Shown piece by piece: positions 44,938-53,465 of a stretch of 64,000 bases of DNA (position 1 is the first letter of the stretch; each line of letters opens with the position of its first letter). The DNA comes from an uncultured Naasia sp. (GTDB taxonomy: Bacteria > Actinomycetota > Actinomycetes > Actinomycetales > Microbacteriaceae), in the NCBI GenBank assembly GCA_913778905.1, contig CAJYYA010000018.1:1-64000 (forward strand), read 5' to 3'. The position numbers and the translations under genes were made by a program. The notes beneath the pieces are model-generated. The model was not told the DNA's origin. It did no database searches and saw only the letters and a list, made by a program, of their open reading frames with translations.

Positions 44938-46098
44938 ATGAGTGGCGCCGGACGCATCGAGTGGACGCGGTCACGGATGCGGATGCTCGCCTCGATCCGG
45001 GAACGGTTCACCGTCGAGCGGCCGTTCGATGGCGCGACCATCGGCATGAGCCTGCATCTCGAGCCCAAGACAGCGGTGCTCCTCGAGACGGTCGTCGCCG
45101 GCGGCGCCCGCATCGTGGCCACCGGCAACCACGGCTCGACTCAGGACGACATCGTCGCCTTCCTCCGGGGTTCCGGCATGACCGTGTACGGCGCCCGTGA
45201 CGACACCGAGGATCAGCACGCCGGCCACATCGAGCGCATCCTCGACGCCGAGCCCGACATCCTGCTCGACAACGGGGGCGACCTCGCCGCCCGCGCAGCC
45301 GATCGCGGACAGGCGGACGGCATCCGCGGCGGCACGGAGGAGACGACATCCGGCGGCTTCCGACTGCGCGAGTCCTATGCGGACCGGATCCCGTTTCCCG
45401 TCATCGTCATCAACGACAGCCCCCTCAAGGCGATCGCCGAGAACCGTCACGCGGTCGGTCAGAGCGCGGTCGAGAGCTTCCAGCGCATCACGAACCTGCA
45501 GGTCGTCGGGCGCCGTTTCGTCGTCGTCGGGTACGGCTGGTGCGGACGAGGTGTCGCGCAGTACCTCCGCGCACTCGGTGCCCGGGTCGGGATCGTCGAA
45601 GTCGACGAGTTGAAGGCGTTCGAGGCCGCTTTCGACGGCTTCCGCGTCGGCGGCCTCGACACCCTGCTCCCCTGGGCCGATGCCGTCATCACGGCGACCG
45701 GGCGCCCCGGCATCCTCACCGGCGGCTCCTTCGACCTGCTTCGCGACGGCGCCGTGCTGGCCAACATCGGCCACTTCCCCTTCGAGATCGACGTCCCGGC
45801 GCTGGCCGCCGCGGCCTCCACGACGACGCATGTCGCTCCGGGCATCGACGAGTACGAGCTCAGCGGGTCGCGCCGCATCGCCCTACTCACCGAGGGGCGG
45901 ATGTACAACCTCGGCGGCACCGGACCGAAGGGCAACTCGATCGAGTCGATGGACCTCGGCTTCGCTCTGCAAGCACTGTCCCTCGAACGCGTGGCGACGG
46001 GGTCGGCATCCCTGGCCGCCGGACCGCAGCGTGTCCCGGACGACATCGAGCGTCACCTTGCCCGCCGCACGGTCGAGCTCCTCGGCAGCGCCGACTGA
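44938..46098 (+). CDS. Divergent S-adenosylhomocysteine hydrolase-like NAD protein
   Basis: About 386 residues with the SAH-hydrolase (AHCY) fold: His40 (SLHLEPKTAV), Glu134 (GTEETTSGG), Lys164 (NDSPLKAIAEN), the NAD site VVGYGWCGRG near 196-205 and IGHFPFEID near 277-285. But several active-site residues differ from true AHCY: DDGGD is DNGGD (Asp to Asn112), KSKFDN is KAIAEN (Asp to Glu168), the Cys after it is Val, and the NLGCATGHPS His is gone (NLGGTGPKGNS). It is shorter than the usual 430-490. So it probably cleaves or oxidises a different thioether or nucleoside. Followed by an IclR gene. Start at 44938 or 44926. Confidence 0.8.
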   Translation: MSGAGRIEWTRSRMRMLASIRERFTVERPFDGATIGMSLHLEPKTAVLLETVVAGGARIVATGNHGSTQDDIVAFLRGSGMTVYGARDDTEDQHAGHIERILDAEPDILLDNGGDLAARAADRGQADGIRGGTEETTSGGFRLRESYADRIPFPVIVINDSPLKAIAENRHAVGQSAVESFQRITNLQVVGRRFVVVGYGWCGRGVAQYLRALGARVGIVEVDELKAFEAAFDGFRVGGLDTLLPWADAVITATGRPGILTGGSFDLLRDGAVLANIGHFPFEIDVPALAAAASTTTHVAPGIDEYELSGSRRIALLTEGRMYNLGGTGPKGNSIESMDLGFALQALSLERVATGSASLAAGPQRVPDDIERHLARRTVELLGSAD

Positions 46099-46156
46099 CG
46101 CCCGCCCCTCCCTCAGCGGAACGACGAGGCGGGGATCCCGTAGCCTCGCTGACGAG

Positions 46157-46957
46157 ATGAGCGACATCGAGACCGACGCCGACGCCGACGCCCCAGGCGG
46201 ATCCCCCGTCTACGCGGCGCCGGCCGTCGACAAGGCCCTCGACGTCCTCGAGATCTTGGCCGACGCCCCCGGACCGATGTCGCAGAACCAGATCGCGGCC
46301 GCTACGGGCCGCAGCGTCGCGCAGATCTTCCGAGTCCTCAGCGTGCTCGAACGTCGCGGCTACCTGGCCCGCGAGAGCGGATCCGGGCACTACGTGCTCA
46401 CTCTGCGTCTCTTCGACCTCGCACACCGCTCCGATCCGATCGCCACTCTGCTCGCTCTGGCGGACGCCCCCCTGCGCGAACTCGCGGCCGACATCGGGCA
46501 GAGCTGCAATCTCGGTGTGCGCGACGGCGACGAGATCCTCGTCATCGCAGAGGCCGACAGCCGTTCCGACTTCGGGTTCCGCGTCCGAGTCGGCGCCCGC
46601 TTCCCTCTCATCGGGCCACCCTCGGGTGAGCTGCTGCTGGCCCTCGATCACGACCGCGCTGTTCCCGGAGCCGACGACGATCTCACCGAGCGACTCGACG
46701 AGTTCCGGCGGCTCGGCTACGCCGAGAAACGAGACCATCTGCACCTCGGTGTCGTGGATCTCGCCTTCCCGATCCGCGGCGGGGAGGAGCGAGTCGTCGC
46801 CGCGTTGACCGTGCCCTACGTCGCGACCTCGTGGAGCGAGCATCCTCTCGAAACGGTCCGTGATCGCGCATCCGACACGGCCCGCGCGATCAGCGCGCTC
46901 CTCGGCGGCGCTCCCTTGTTGGGCGTCGGGACGACTACGGGGCCGGCCGCCGAGTGA
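46157..46957 (+). CDS. IclR-family transcriptional regulator
   Basis: A 266-residue regulator. The N-terminal winged helix is at about 20-80 (AVDKALDVLEILADAPGPMSQNQIAAATGRSVAQIFRVLSVLERRGYL). The ligand-binding IclR domain follows (IGQSCNLGVRDGDEILVIAEADS, then GARFPLIGPPSGELLLA). IclR factors sense small metabolites. It lies 58 bases after the SAH-hydrolase-like gene and is likely its regulator. Its stop overlaps the glycosylase start as GTGA. Confidence 0.92.
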   Translation: MSDIETDADADAPGGSPVYAAPAVDKALDVLEILADAPGPMSQNQIAAATGRSVAQIFRVLSVLERRGYLARESGSGHYVLTLRLFDLAHRSDPIATLLALADAPLRELAADIGQSCNLGVRDGDEILVIAEADSRSDFGFRVRVGARFPLIGPPSGELLLALDHDRAVPGADDDLTERLDEFRRLGYAEKRDHLHLGVVDLAFPIRGGEERVVAALTVPYVATSWSEHPLETVRDRASDTARAISALLGGAPLLGVGTTTGPAAE

Positions 46958-47808
46958 CCCGAATCCTGGAGTTCCAGGCCGACCCCGCATCGATCGAGGC
47001 GCTCCGGCAGTTCCTCGTCGGCCATCTGGTGACGGGTCTCGACTCGGTCTCACCGGATGGGCACCGCATCTCTCGCAGCGTCGACGCGGGCGGACGTACC
47101 CACGAGGCGCTGGTCGAGTTCCGTCCCGGCGGACAGGTCGCAGTCGAGTCCGACGCACCCTCGGACTCGGTGGCCGAGGTGCGCGCCTCACTCTCGCGCT
47201 GGCTCGACTCGGACGGGCCGTCCGACGAGGAGCTGCGCGTTCTGAGGAGCGAGGCTCGACTCTCCGCACTGGTCGATGCCCGTCCAGGTATGCGTATCCC
47301 CGGTGCCGTCGCCGGGCTCGAGACGGCGCTGTTCGCCGTGCTCGGGCAGCAGGTGTCGCTGATCGCGGCTCGGACGTTCGCGGGCCGGCTCGTCCGCTTC
47401 GCCGGCGAGGATCGGGGCGATGGCCGTTACTCCACTCCATCCGCGGAACGGATCGCCGATGCCGAGCCGGAGGAGTTCCGCGCCGCGCTCGGCGTGACAG
47501 GGGCGAGGGCTCGGACACTTCAGAACGTGGCCGCCGCCGTCGCGGGCGGACTCGAGCTGCGTCCGGGAGTCGACCTCGCCGAGACCCGGCGAGCGCTCCT
47601 CGCACTTCCCGGTATCGGCACCTGGACCACGGAGTACATCGCGCTGCGCTGTCTCGGCGATCGCGACGCCTTCCTCGGGGGCGATCTTGTGCTGCGTCGT
47701 CAGTTGGGAGTGAAGACGGAGCGAGAGGCCCTGGCCATCGCCGAACGCTGGCGCCCTGCCCGCAGCCTCGCCCTCCTCCACCTGTGGACCGACGCCGTCT
47801 TCGTCTGA
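46954..47808 (+). CDS. AlkA-like DNA-3-methyladenine glycosylase
   Basis: A 284-residue HhH-GPD base-excision glycosylase. An N-terminal AlkA-type domain (residues 1-85) is followed by the HhH-GPD core: GLETALFAVLGQQVSLIAARTFAGRL, the helix-hairpin-helix LLALPGIGTWTTEYIALRCLGDRDAF and the catalytic Asp in GGDLVLRRQLG. It removes alkylated bases such as 3-methyladenine. The GTG overlaps the IclR stop by four bases, so the two are translated together, although the functions do not obviously relate. No methyl-Cys Ada domain is present. Confidence 0.93.
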   Translation: MTRILEFQADPASIEALRQFLVGHLVTGLDSVSPDGHRISRSVDAGGRTHEALVEFRPGGQVAVESDAPSDSVAEVRASLSRWLDSDGPSDEELRVLRSEARLSALVDARPGMRIPGAVAGLETALFAVLGQQVSLIAARTFAGRLVRFAGEDRGDGRYSTPSAERIADAEPEEFRAALGVTGARARTLQNVAAAVAGGLELRPGVDLAETRRALLALPGIGTWTTEYIALRCLGDRDAFLGGDLVLRRQLGVKTEREALAIAERWRPARSLALLHLWTDAVFV

Positions 47809-47845
47809 GGACCCGCCGCCTTCCGCAGCGCCCTGCATGGCTTAA

Positions 47846-47984
47846 CAAATGCAGGAGTCCGATTCTCGAATGCAGGATCCGGATGACCGAAGGCAGGAGT
47901 CAGCTCACCGGAGACCCCGGAATGATGCGGCTCCGGGCGCGCCGGGTAGCGGCGGCTCCTGCATTTGAGAGCGAAGTCCTGCAT
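47846..47984. repeat. Structured intergenic region with inverted GCAGGA repeats
   Basis: CAAATGCAGGAG (47846-47857) is the exact reverse complement of CTCCTGCATTTG (47956-47967). ATGCAGGA (from about 47869) and GGCAGGAG on the left face GTCCTGCAT (to 47984) on the right. The centre has its own hairpin around CTCCGGGCGCGCCGG. The GCAGGA vocabulary links it to the elements at 92 and 63746. It is followed by TTGAGCGAAGCG repeats at 48030. No gene is present in 47809-48106. Confidence 0.65.
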
Positions 47985-48029
47985 GTGGTCAGCCGGTCGG
48001 CGGCCTCAGGGCGAAACCGAGCGCCGGGG

Positions 48030-48106
48030 CCCTCTTCATTTCGCTGCGCTCAATGGGCGAGGGGTCCGCGCCCGCCCCGCCCGTTGAGCGGAGCGAAATG
48101 AAGGGG
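48030..48106. repeat. TTGAGCGAAGCG-family repeats abutting the TetR 3' end
   Basis: A reversed unit (CTTCATTTCGCTGCGCTCAATGGGCG) and a forward unit (CGCCCGTTGAGCGGAGCGAAATGAAGGGG) face each other, able to form a long hairpin. The forward unit ends at the stop codon of the minus-strand TetR gene (CTA at 48107). Confidence 0.8.
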
Positions 48107-48685
48107 CTATGAAGGGGCGTCGCCCAGGATGCTGCGGACAAGGCGCCCGGGAAGGTCGGGACCGGTCGGCTCGCGGGTCAGCACCCGCAACACCACGGCT
48201 CCGATGAGCAGCTCACCGACGTCCTGCCCGAGAAGTCCGGAGCGGATCTCTCCCGTCGCCGCGGCGTCGTCGATGCGCCGAGTCAGCGCCGACCCCGCAC
48301 CCAGCTGCTCGTGCAGGCGGGCGCCGATCTCACGGCTCACCGTCGCGGCCGACACCAGCGATCGCAGCATCAGCTCGTTATCCGGGGACTCGACGAAGAC
48401 GAAGATCTCGCGCAGCCATGCGGCGAGATCCGCGCGCAGGTCGCCGGTGTTCGGTGGCTCCTCGCCGCCCGGCATGAGGAATCCGTCGAGCATGCTCTCG
48501 GCGACGAGCTCGCTCTTCGACCCCCACCAGCGGTAGATCGTCTGCTTGCCCACGTGCGCGGCCGCGGCGACACCCTCCATCGAGAGCTGCTCGTAGCCGC
48601 GTTCGCGCACCAGGCGCGCGGTCGCTTCGAGAATCGCGATGCGCGCCGCCTCGCTGCGGGGCGCGCCTCGGCGCTGCTCACTCAT
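48107..48685 (-). CDS. TetR-family regulator (controls MMPL transporter)
   Basis: A 192-residue regulator. The HTH is in residues ~13-58 (IAILEATARLVRERGYEQLSMEGVAAAAHVGKQTIYRWWGSKSELVAESM), with QTIYRWWGSKSEL the classic recognition helix. A helical C-terminal domain follows. The ATG at 48685 has GAGGTGAGC just before it; an upstream in-frame ATG is unlikely. It is divergent from the MMPL gene across 119 bases with a small palindrome, so it probably represses that exporter. Confidence 0.92.
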   Translation of the reverse strand: MSEQRRGAPRSEAARIAILEATARLVRERGYEQLSMEGVAAAAHVGKQTIYRWWGSKSELVAESMLDGFLMPGGEEPPNTGDLRADLAAWLREIFVFVESPDNELMLRSLVSAATVSREIGARLHEQLGAGSALTRRIDDAAATGEIRSGLLGQDVGELLIGAVVLRVLTREPTGPDLPGRLVRSILGDAPS

Positions 48686-48720
48686 CGAGCTCACCTCTCG
48701 TCTCCAGCGACAATTCATCT

Positions 48721-48733
48721 AGACGCAACGTCT
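48721..48733. promoter_or_regulatory. TetR operator candidate
   Basis: AGACG-CAA-CGTCT is a palindrome with five-base arms, 36 bases upstream of the TetR start and 72 before the MMPL start, in the divergent gap. TCTCGTATTGTAGA next to it is AT-rich and may be a promoter -10 region. Confidence 0.6.
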
Positions 48734-48804
48734 CGTATTGTAGATTGCTCGCGGTCGCCTCTGCGATCGTCCCACCCCTGCTTTCGAAGGATCCCCTCAG
48801 ACAC

Positions 48805-51315
48805 ATGGCTGAACTCCTCTACCGTCTCGGCAAGTTCGCCGCCCGTCGCGGGTGGGTCGTCATCGTCGCGTGGGTCCTGATCCTCGGTGTCGCGGGAGGC
48901 GGATTCGCGATCGGCTTCAAGGGCCTCGCCTCCAGCTTCGACATCCCGGGCACCGCATCCGGCAAGGTCGTCGAGGAGCTCGGCGAGAAGCTGCCCGACT
49001 TCGGCGGCGCATCCGGCACGGTCGTCTTCTCGACGGACGACGGGTCGGCCTTCACCGACACCCAGAAGTCCGAGATCAGCGCCCTCGTATCCAGCGCGAC
49101 GGATGTCGACGGTGTCTCATCCGCCAACGACCCGTTCGCTTCGCAGCAGCAGCTCGCCGACCAGGAGAAGCAGATCGAGGACGGTCGCACCCAGATCGAA
49201 CAGGGGCGCCAGCAGATCGAGCAGAACCAGGCGCAGATCGATTCGGGTAAGCCGCAGCTCGAAGCAGGGATCCAGCAGGCACAGCAGGGTCGCGACCAGG
49301 CTGCCGCCGCCGGGGCGCCCGCCGCTCAGCTCGCGACGATCGACGCGCAGATCGCCGGACTGCAGCAGCAGCTCGACCAGCTGAACGCCGGTCAGGCTCA
49401 GCTCGATGCCTCGCGGACCGAGCTCGACACCCGGTCCGCCGAGCTCGAACAGGGCGCGGAGTTGCTCTCGTTCGCCCAGAACATCCGCCTGGTAGCCGAG
49501 GACGGCTCTGCTGCCGTGGCCAACGTGTCGTTCACCGAGCCCCGCCTCGACCTTCCCCAGAAGACCAAGACGGCGACTATCGATCACTTCGAGGACACGC
49601 CCATCGACGGCGTGAAGGTCTCGATCTCGACGGAGATCGCGCAGGCGGTTCCGCAGATCCTCGGCCCGGGCGAGGCCGTCGGCGTCATCATCGCGGCCGT
49701 CGTGCTGCTCGTCATGCTGGGATCGATCATCGCCGCGGCCCTTCCCATCGTCACCGCGCTCGTCGGCGTCGCGGTCGGCGTCGTCGGATCCCTGTCGTTC
49801 TCCGGTCTCGTGCAGATGGCGTCCGTCACGCCCGTACTCGGCGTGATGCTGGGCCTGGCTGTCGGAATCGACTACTCGCTCTTCATCGTCAACCGGCACC
49901 GCCGTCAGCTCCTCGAGGGCGCGGAGGTGCGAGAGTCCATCGGCCTCGCGAACGGCACCGCCGGCAACGCAGTCGTCTTCGCGGGAACGACGGTCGTCGT
50001 GGCCCTGCTCGCGCTGAACGTCACGGGGATCCCGTTCCTCGGCCTCATGGGAACCGTCGGCGCCGTCTGCGTCGCCATCGCCGTCCTGGTCGCGACCACG
50101 CTCACGCCCGCCATCCTGGGCCTCGTCGGGTCCCGGGTCCTCTCCAAGCGCGCACGGGCCCGGGCAGTCGACGCGGCGTCCCCCGAGGCGCACTCGCATC
50201 GCGCCGTGAAGAAGCCGGTCACGCCGATGTCGACCGTCCGCGCCGTCGTCACGGTCATCGGCGGTGCCGCGGTGCTGCTCGCGATCGCGGCTCCGGCCCT
50301 CTCGATGCGTCTCGGACTACCCGACGGATCGCAGGAGCCGGCGGATTCGTCGCAGTACGCCGCCTACACGATCGCGGCGGACAAGTTCGGCGAAGGTGTC
50401 AACGGGCCGTTGCTCGTCACCGCCGACCTGCCCACCGGGATCACCGAGGACGAGCAGCGCGGCGACCAGCTCACGGTCGCCCGTGCCATCTCCGATCAGG
50501 ACGGCGTCGTCGCCGTCGCCCCTATCGCGATCTCGGATGACGGCAGCCTCGCCGCCTTCCAGGTCATTCCGACCGGTGGTCCCAACAGCGTCACGACCGA
50601 GACCCTCGTGCGCGGCCTGCGCGGACTCACCCCCCTCGACGGGCAGCCCGCCCTCGGTGTCGCGGGGCAGGCGGCGAGCAATATCGACATCTCCGAGAAT
50701 CTCGCCGCGGTGCTTCCCCTCTACCTCTCGATCGTGGTCGGCCTGTCGCTGCTGATCCTGATCGCGGTCTTCCGGTCGCTCGTCGTGCCGCTCATCGCGA
50801 CCGGTGGTTTCATGCTGTCGCTCTTCGCGACCTTCGGAGCCCTGACGGCGGTGTTCCAATTCGGCTGGGGCGCGTCGCTCATCGGACTCGACGGGTCGGG
50901 CCCCATCCTGAGCTTCCTACCCGTGATCCTGGTCGGCATCCTGTTCGGCCTGGCGATGGACTATCAGCTGTTCCTGACCTCGGGGATGCGCGAGGCCTTC
51001 GTCCATGGGGCGCCGGCACGGCAGGCCGTCGCGGAAGGCTTCCGAGCGGGACGGGCGGTCGTCACGGCGGCGGCGCTCATCATGATCGCGGTCTTCGGCG
51101 GGTTCATCTTCGCCGACGACACCATCATCCGCGGGTTCGGATTCGGTCTCGCCGTCGGTGTGCTGCTCGACGCGTTCGTCGTGAGGATGCTGATCATGCC
51201 GGCGCTCATGCACCTCGTCGGTCGTGGGGCGTGGTGGCTGCCGAGGTGGCTCGACAAGATCATCCCGAACGTCGACGTCGAGGGAGCCGCGCTGGAGCGC
51301 CGCCACCACGTGTGA
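48805..51315 (+). CDS. MMPL/RND-type transporter
   Basis: An 836-residue membrane protein of the MMPL family, relatives of which export lipids or drugs in actinobacteria. Helix 1 is at residues ~16-37 (GWVVIVAWVLILGVAGGGFAIG). A Gln-rich coiled coil spans ~130-225 (QIEDGRTQIEQGRQQIEQNQAQ), longer than in many members. Core helices follow with GLAVGIDYSLFIVNRHRRQL and GLAMDYQLFLTSGMREA, the two conserved GxxxDY motifs that carry the proton-relay Asp. The ATG at 48805 gives MAELLYRLGKFAARRGW, the typical start. Control by the divergent TetR is likely. Confidence 0.92.
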   Translation: MAELLYRLGKFAARRGWVVIVAWVLILGVAGGGFAIGFKGLASSFDIPGTASGKVVEELGEKLPDFGGASGTVVFSTDDGSAFTDTQKSEISALVSSATDVDGVSSANDPFASQQQLADQEKQIEDGRTQIEQGRQQIEQNQAQIDSGKPQLEAGIQQAQQGRDQAAAAGAPAAQLATIDAQIAGLQQQLDQLNAGQAQLDASRTELDTRSAELEQGAELLSFAQNIRLVAEDGSAAVANVSFTEPRLDLPQKTKTATIDHFEDTPIDGVKVSISTEIAQAVPQILGPGEAVGVIIAAVVLLVMLGSIIAAALPIVTALVGVAVGVVGSLSFSGLVQMASVTPVLGVMLGLAVGIDYSLFIVNRHRRQLLEGAEVRESIGLANGTAGNAVVFAGTTVVVALLALNVTGIPFLGLMGTVGAVCVAIAVLVATTLTPAILGLVGSRVLSKRARARAVDAASPEAHSHRAVKKPVTPMSTVRAVVTVIGGAAVLLAIAAPALSMRLGLPDGSQEPADSSQYAAYTIAADKFGEGVNGPLLVTADLPTGITEDEQRGDQLTVARAISDQDGVVAVAPIAISDDGSLAAFQVIPTGGPNSVTTETLVRGLRGLTPLDGQPALGVAGQAASNIDISENLAAVLPLYLSIVVGLSLLILIAVFRSLVVPLIATGGFMLSLFATFGALTAVFQFGWGASLIGLDGSGPILSFLPVILVGILFGLAMDYQLFLTSGMREAFVHGAPARQAVAEGFRAGRAVVTAAALIMIAVFGGFIFADDTIIRGFGFGLAVGVLLDAFVVRMLIMPALMHLVGRGAWWLPRWLDKIIPNVDVEGAALERRHHV

Positions 51316-51338
51316 CACGAAGGGAGGGCGGTCCTGGG

Positions 51339-51448
51339 GAGGGGCCTCGATACGCTCCGCTACTCGACCTCCGGAGACCCGGACGTCGAGCAGGCCGCCA
51401 GGCCGTATCGAGACGGCTCGAATAGGAGCGCAGCGACGTACCGAGAGC
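51339..51448. repeat. GAGTAG/CTACTCGACCTCC-family intergenic repeat (copy 2)
   Basis: GGGGCCTCGATACG, CTCCGCTACTCGACCTCC and, further on, CCGTATCGAGACGGCTCG with GGAGCGCAGCGACG: the two halves face each other and can pair in part. It lies between the converging ends of the MMPL gene and the SpoU methylase. Related copies: 16434 and 55037. Confidence 0.65.
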
Positions 51449-51488
51449 GCACCAGAGCAGCATCAGCACCGGCCGGAATCGCCTCCGC

Positions 51489-52115
51489 TCAGCCCTCCGG
51501 CAGCTCCGCGTGCTGCACCACCCACGTGTGCATCACGATGGCGGCGGCGGCCGACGCGTTGATCGAGCGCGTCGACCCGAACTGCGCGATCTCGACGACC
51601 ACGTCCGACGCGGCGATCGCCTCCTGACTGAGTCCCGGTCCTTCCTGACCGAACAGCAACACGCAGCGTTCGGGCAGTCGCGTGCGCTCGATGCCGACCG
51701 ATCCGGGAACGTTGTCGACGCCGACGATCGGGATCCCCTCCGCCCGAGCCCACTCCACGAGCGCACTCACGTCCTCGTGATGCACGACGTGCTGATATCG
51801 ATCGGTGACCATCGCTCCGCGTTTGTTCCAGCGGCGGCGCCCGACGATGTGCACGGTGTCGGCGAGGAACGCGTTGGCGCTCCGCACGATCGAACCGATG
51901 TTCATGTCGTGCTGCCAGTTCTCGATGGCGACATGGAACGGATGCCGGCGCGCATCGAGGTCGGCGACGATCGCCTCCATCGTCCAGTAGCGATACCGGT
52001 CGAGCACGTTCCGGGTGTCACCGCGCTCGAGCAAGTCCCGGTCGTAGTGCGGATCGACCGGCCATTCCCCTGGCCACGGGCCGACGCCATGCGTGCTCTG
52101 CTCGACCGAATCCAT
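51489..52115 (-). CDS. SpoU/TrmH-family RNA 2'-O-ribose methyltransferase
   Basis: A 208-residue SPOUT methylase. The three family motifs are present: NIGSIVRSANAF (motif 1), CVLLFGQEGPGLSQEA (motif 2) and GSTRSINASAAAAIVMHTWV (motif 3), which build the knotted SAM site. A 45-residue N-terminal extension (ERGDTRNVLDRYRYWTMEAI) is unlike the short TrmL. The RNA target, tRNA or rRNA, is not clear. It converges with MMPL and is divergent from the GntR operon. Confidence 0.92.
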   Translation of the reverse strand: MDSVEQSTHGVGPWPGEWPVDPHYDRDLLERGDTRNVLDRYRYWTMEAIVADLDARRHPFHVAIENWQHDMNIGSIVRSANAFLADTVHIVGRRRWNKRGAMVTDRYQHVVHHEDVSALVEWARAEGIPIVGVDNVPGSVGIERTRLPERCVLLFGQEGPGLSQEAIAASDVVVEIAQFGSTRSINASAAAAIVMHTWVVQHAELPEG

Positions 52116-52134
52116 GCCGTCAGCTAATCAGCTA

Positions 52135-52163
52135 TTGACAGCGAAGGACGCACCTCCTAGGTT
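52135..52163 (+). promoter_or_regulatory. Promoter of the GntR-ABC operon
   Basis: TTGACA at 52135-52140 is a perfect -35 box. TAGGTT at 52158-52163 is a fair -10 after a 17-base spacer. The GntR start is 31 bases beyond it. The -10 box overlaps the operator palindrome. Confidence 0.75.
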
Positions 52164-52182
52164 CATTACTCAAGTAACTAAC
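52161..52182. promoter_or_regulatory. YtrA-type GntR operator
   Basis: A 22-base near-palindrome built around TTACT-CA-AGTAA, with GTT and AAC at the outer ends. It covers the end of the promoter -10 region and lies 12 bases before the GntR start, matching autorepression by small YtrA-like GntR proteins that control ABC operons. Confidence 0.75.
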
Positions 52183-52194
52183 CAAGGAGGTGAC

Positions 52195-52557
52195 GTGCTC
52201 GACGACGGAAAACCCATCTTCCAGCAGATCGCCGACAGCATCGCCGACGGGATTCTCGCCGGGTCGTTCCCCGAGGGCACGCAGGTGCCGTCGACCAACG
52301 AACTGGCCGCGTTCCATCGGATCAATCCCGCCACGGTCGGCAAGGGTCTCGGACTCCTCGTCGACCGCGACATCCTCCACAAGCGCCGCGGCCTGGGGAT
52401 GTTCGTCAGCGAGGGCGCTCGAATGCGCCTCCAGAACGAACGCACCGCCTCGTTCCGTGCCGCCTTCGTCGCGCCTCTGCTCACGGAAGCCGCGTCCCTC
52501 GGACTCGATCTCGAGACCGTCCACCGCATCATCGATCAGGAAGGAACGAACTCGTGA
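52195..52557 (+). CDS. YtrA-type GntR-family regulator
   Basis: A 120-residue regulator of the short YtrA subfamily: a GntR winged helix (PIFQQIADSIADGILAGSFPEGTQVPSTNELAAFHRINPATVGKGLGLLVDRDILHKRRGLGMFV) and a short dimerisation tail. The GTG at 52195 has AAGGAGGT, a perfect ribosome site, five bases earlier, which overrides the longer open frame from 52093. It heads a three-gene operon with an ABC ATPase (GTGA overlap) and permease, as is usual for YtrA controllers of cell-envelope-stress or drug transporters. Confidence 0.93.
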   Translation: MLDDGKPIFQQIADSIADGILAGSFPEGTQVPSTNELAAFHRINPATVGKGLGLLVDRDILHKRRGLGMFVSEGARMRLQNERTASFRAAFVAPLLTEAASLGLDLETVHRIIDQEGTNS

Positions 52558-53465
52558 CCGACGACTCCGCCGCTCCCGCAGTCCGCCTCCACGGAGTCAC
52601 GCGATCCTTCCGACGCGTGAACGCTCTCGACAACGTCACCCTCGACATCCAGGCCGGAGCGATAACCGGCCTTCTCGGCCGCAACGGCGCAGGCAAGACG
52701 ACACTCATGTCGATCATCGCCGGACACGACCGAGCCACCTCCGGCTCCGTCGAGGTCCACGGCCACGACCCGTTCGAGAACGCCCCCACCATGGCGGCGG
52801 TCAGCCTGGTGCGCGACAACCAGCGCTACCCGGACAGCTTCACGCTCGCGAACGTGCTCACCGCCGCCCCCCTGTTCCACAAGCGGTGGGATCGAGCGCT
52901 CGCCGACGAACTCGTCGCCGCCTTCCGCCTCCCCGCCAAGACGGCCGTCAAGAAGTACTCCCGCGGCCAGATGTCGTCGCTCGGCATCGTCCTGGGGCTG
53001 GCATCACGCGCCCCGTTGACGATCTTCGACGAGCCCTACCTGGGTCTCGACGCGACGGCACGACGGTTCTTCTACGACGTCCTCATGCGCGACTACCTCG
53101 AACACCCCCGCACGATCCTCTTGTCCACGCACCTCATCGACGAGATGGAGCCGTTGCTCGAGCATGTCGTGATCCTCGAGGCGGGGCGGATCGTCCGCGC
53201 CGCCGCGGCCGATGACCTCCGCGGCAGTGCGATGAACGTCAGCGGTCTCACCACCGCCGTGGACGCCCTGGTGGGCGACCGTCGTGTGCTGCAGTCCCGC
53301 CGTATCGGCGCCCTCAGCTCCCTCGTCGTCGACGGCCCGGCCGACGACCGCCTGCGCTCCGACGCCGCCCGAGCGGGCGTCGAGATCACGCCGGCCTCCC
53401 TGCAAGACCTCGTCGCCGCCTACGGGGTCGACGAGTCCGCCGCTCTCGAAGGAGCACGTTCATGA
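52554..53465 (+). CDS. ABC transporter ATP-binding protein
   Basis: A 303-residue ATPase. Walker A is GRNGAGKTT (~42-50), the signature KKYSRGQMSSLGI (~133-145), Walker B LTIFDEPYLGLDA, and the H-loop LSTHLIDEM. About 95 residues follow the nucleotide-binding domain (a C-terminal domain with GRIVRAAAADDLRGSAM) whose role is not clear. The start overlaps GntR (GTGA) and its own stop overlaps the permease ATG. It powers the ABC-2 permease next door; the substrate, possibly an antibiotic or lipid, is unknown. Confidence 0.93.
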   Translation: MTDDSAAPAVRLHGVTRSFRRVNALDNVTLDIQAGAITGLLGRNGAGKTTLMSIIAGHDRATSGSVEVHGHDPFENAPTMAAVSLVRDNQRYPDSFTLANVLTAAPLFHKRWDRALADELVAAFRLPAKTAVKKYSRGQMSSLGIVLGLASRAPLTIFDEPYLGLDATARRFFYDVLMRDYLEHPRTILLSTHLIDEMEPLLEHVVILEAGRIVRAAAADDLRGSAMNVSGLTTAVDALVGDRRVLQSRRIGALSSLVVDGPADDRLRSDAARAGVEITPASLQDLVAAYGVDESAALEGARS

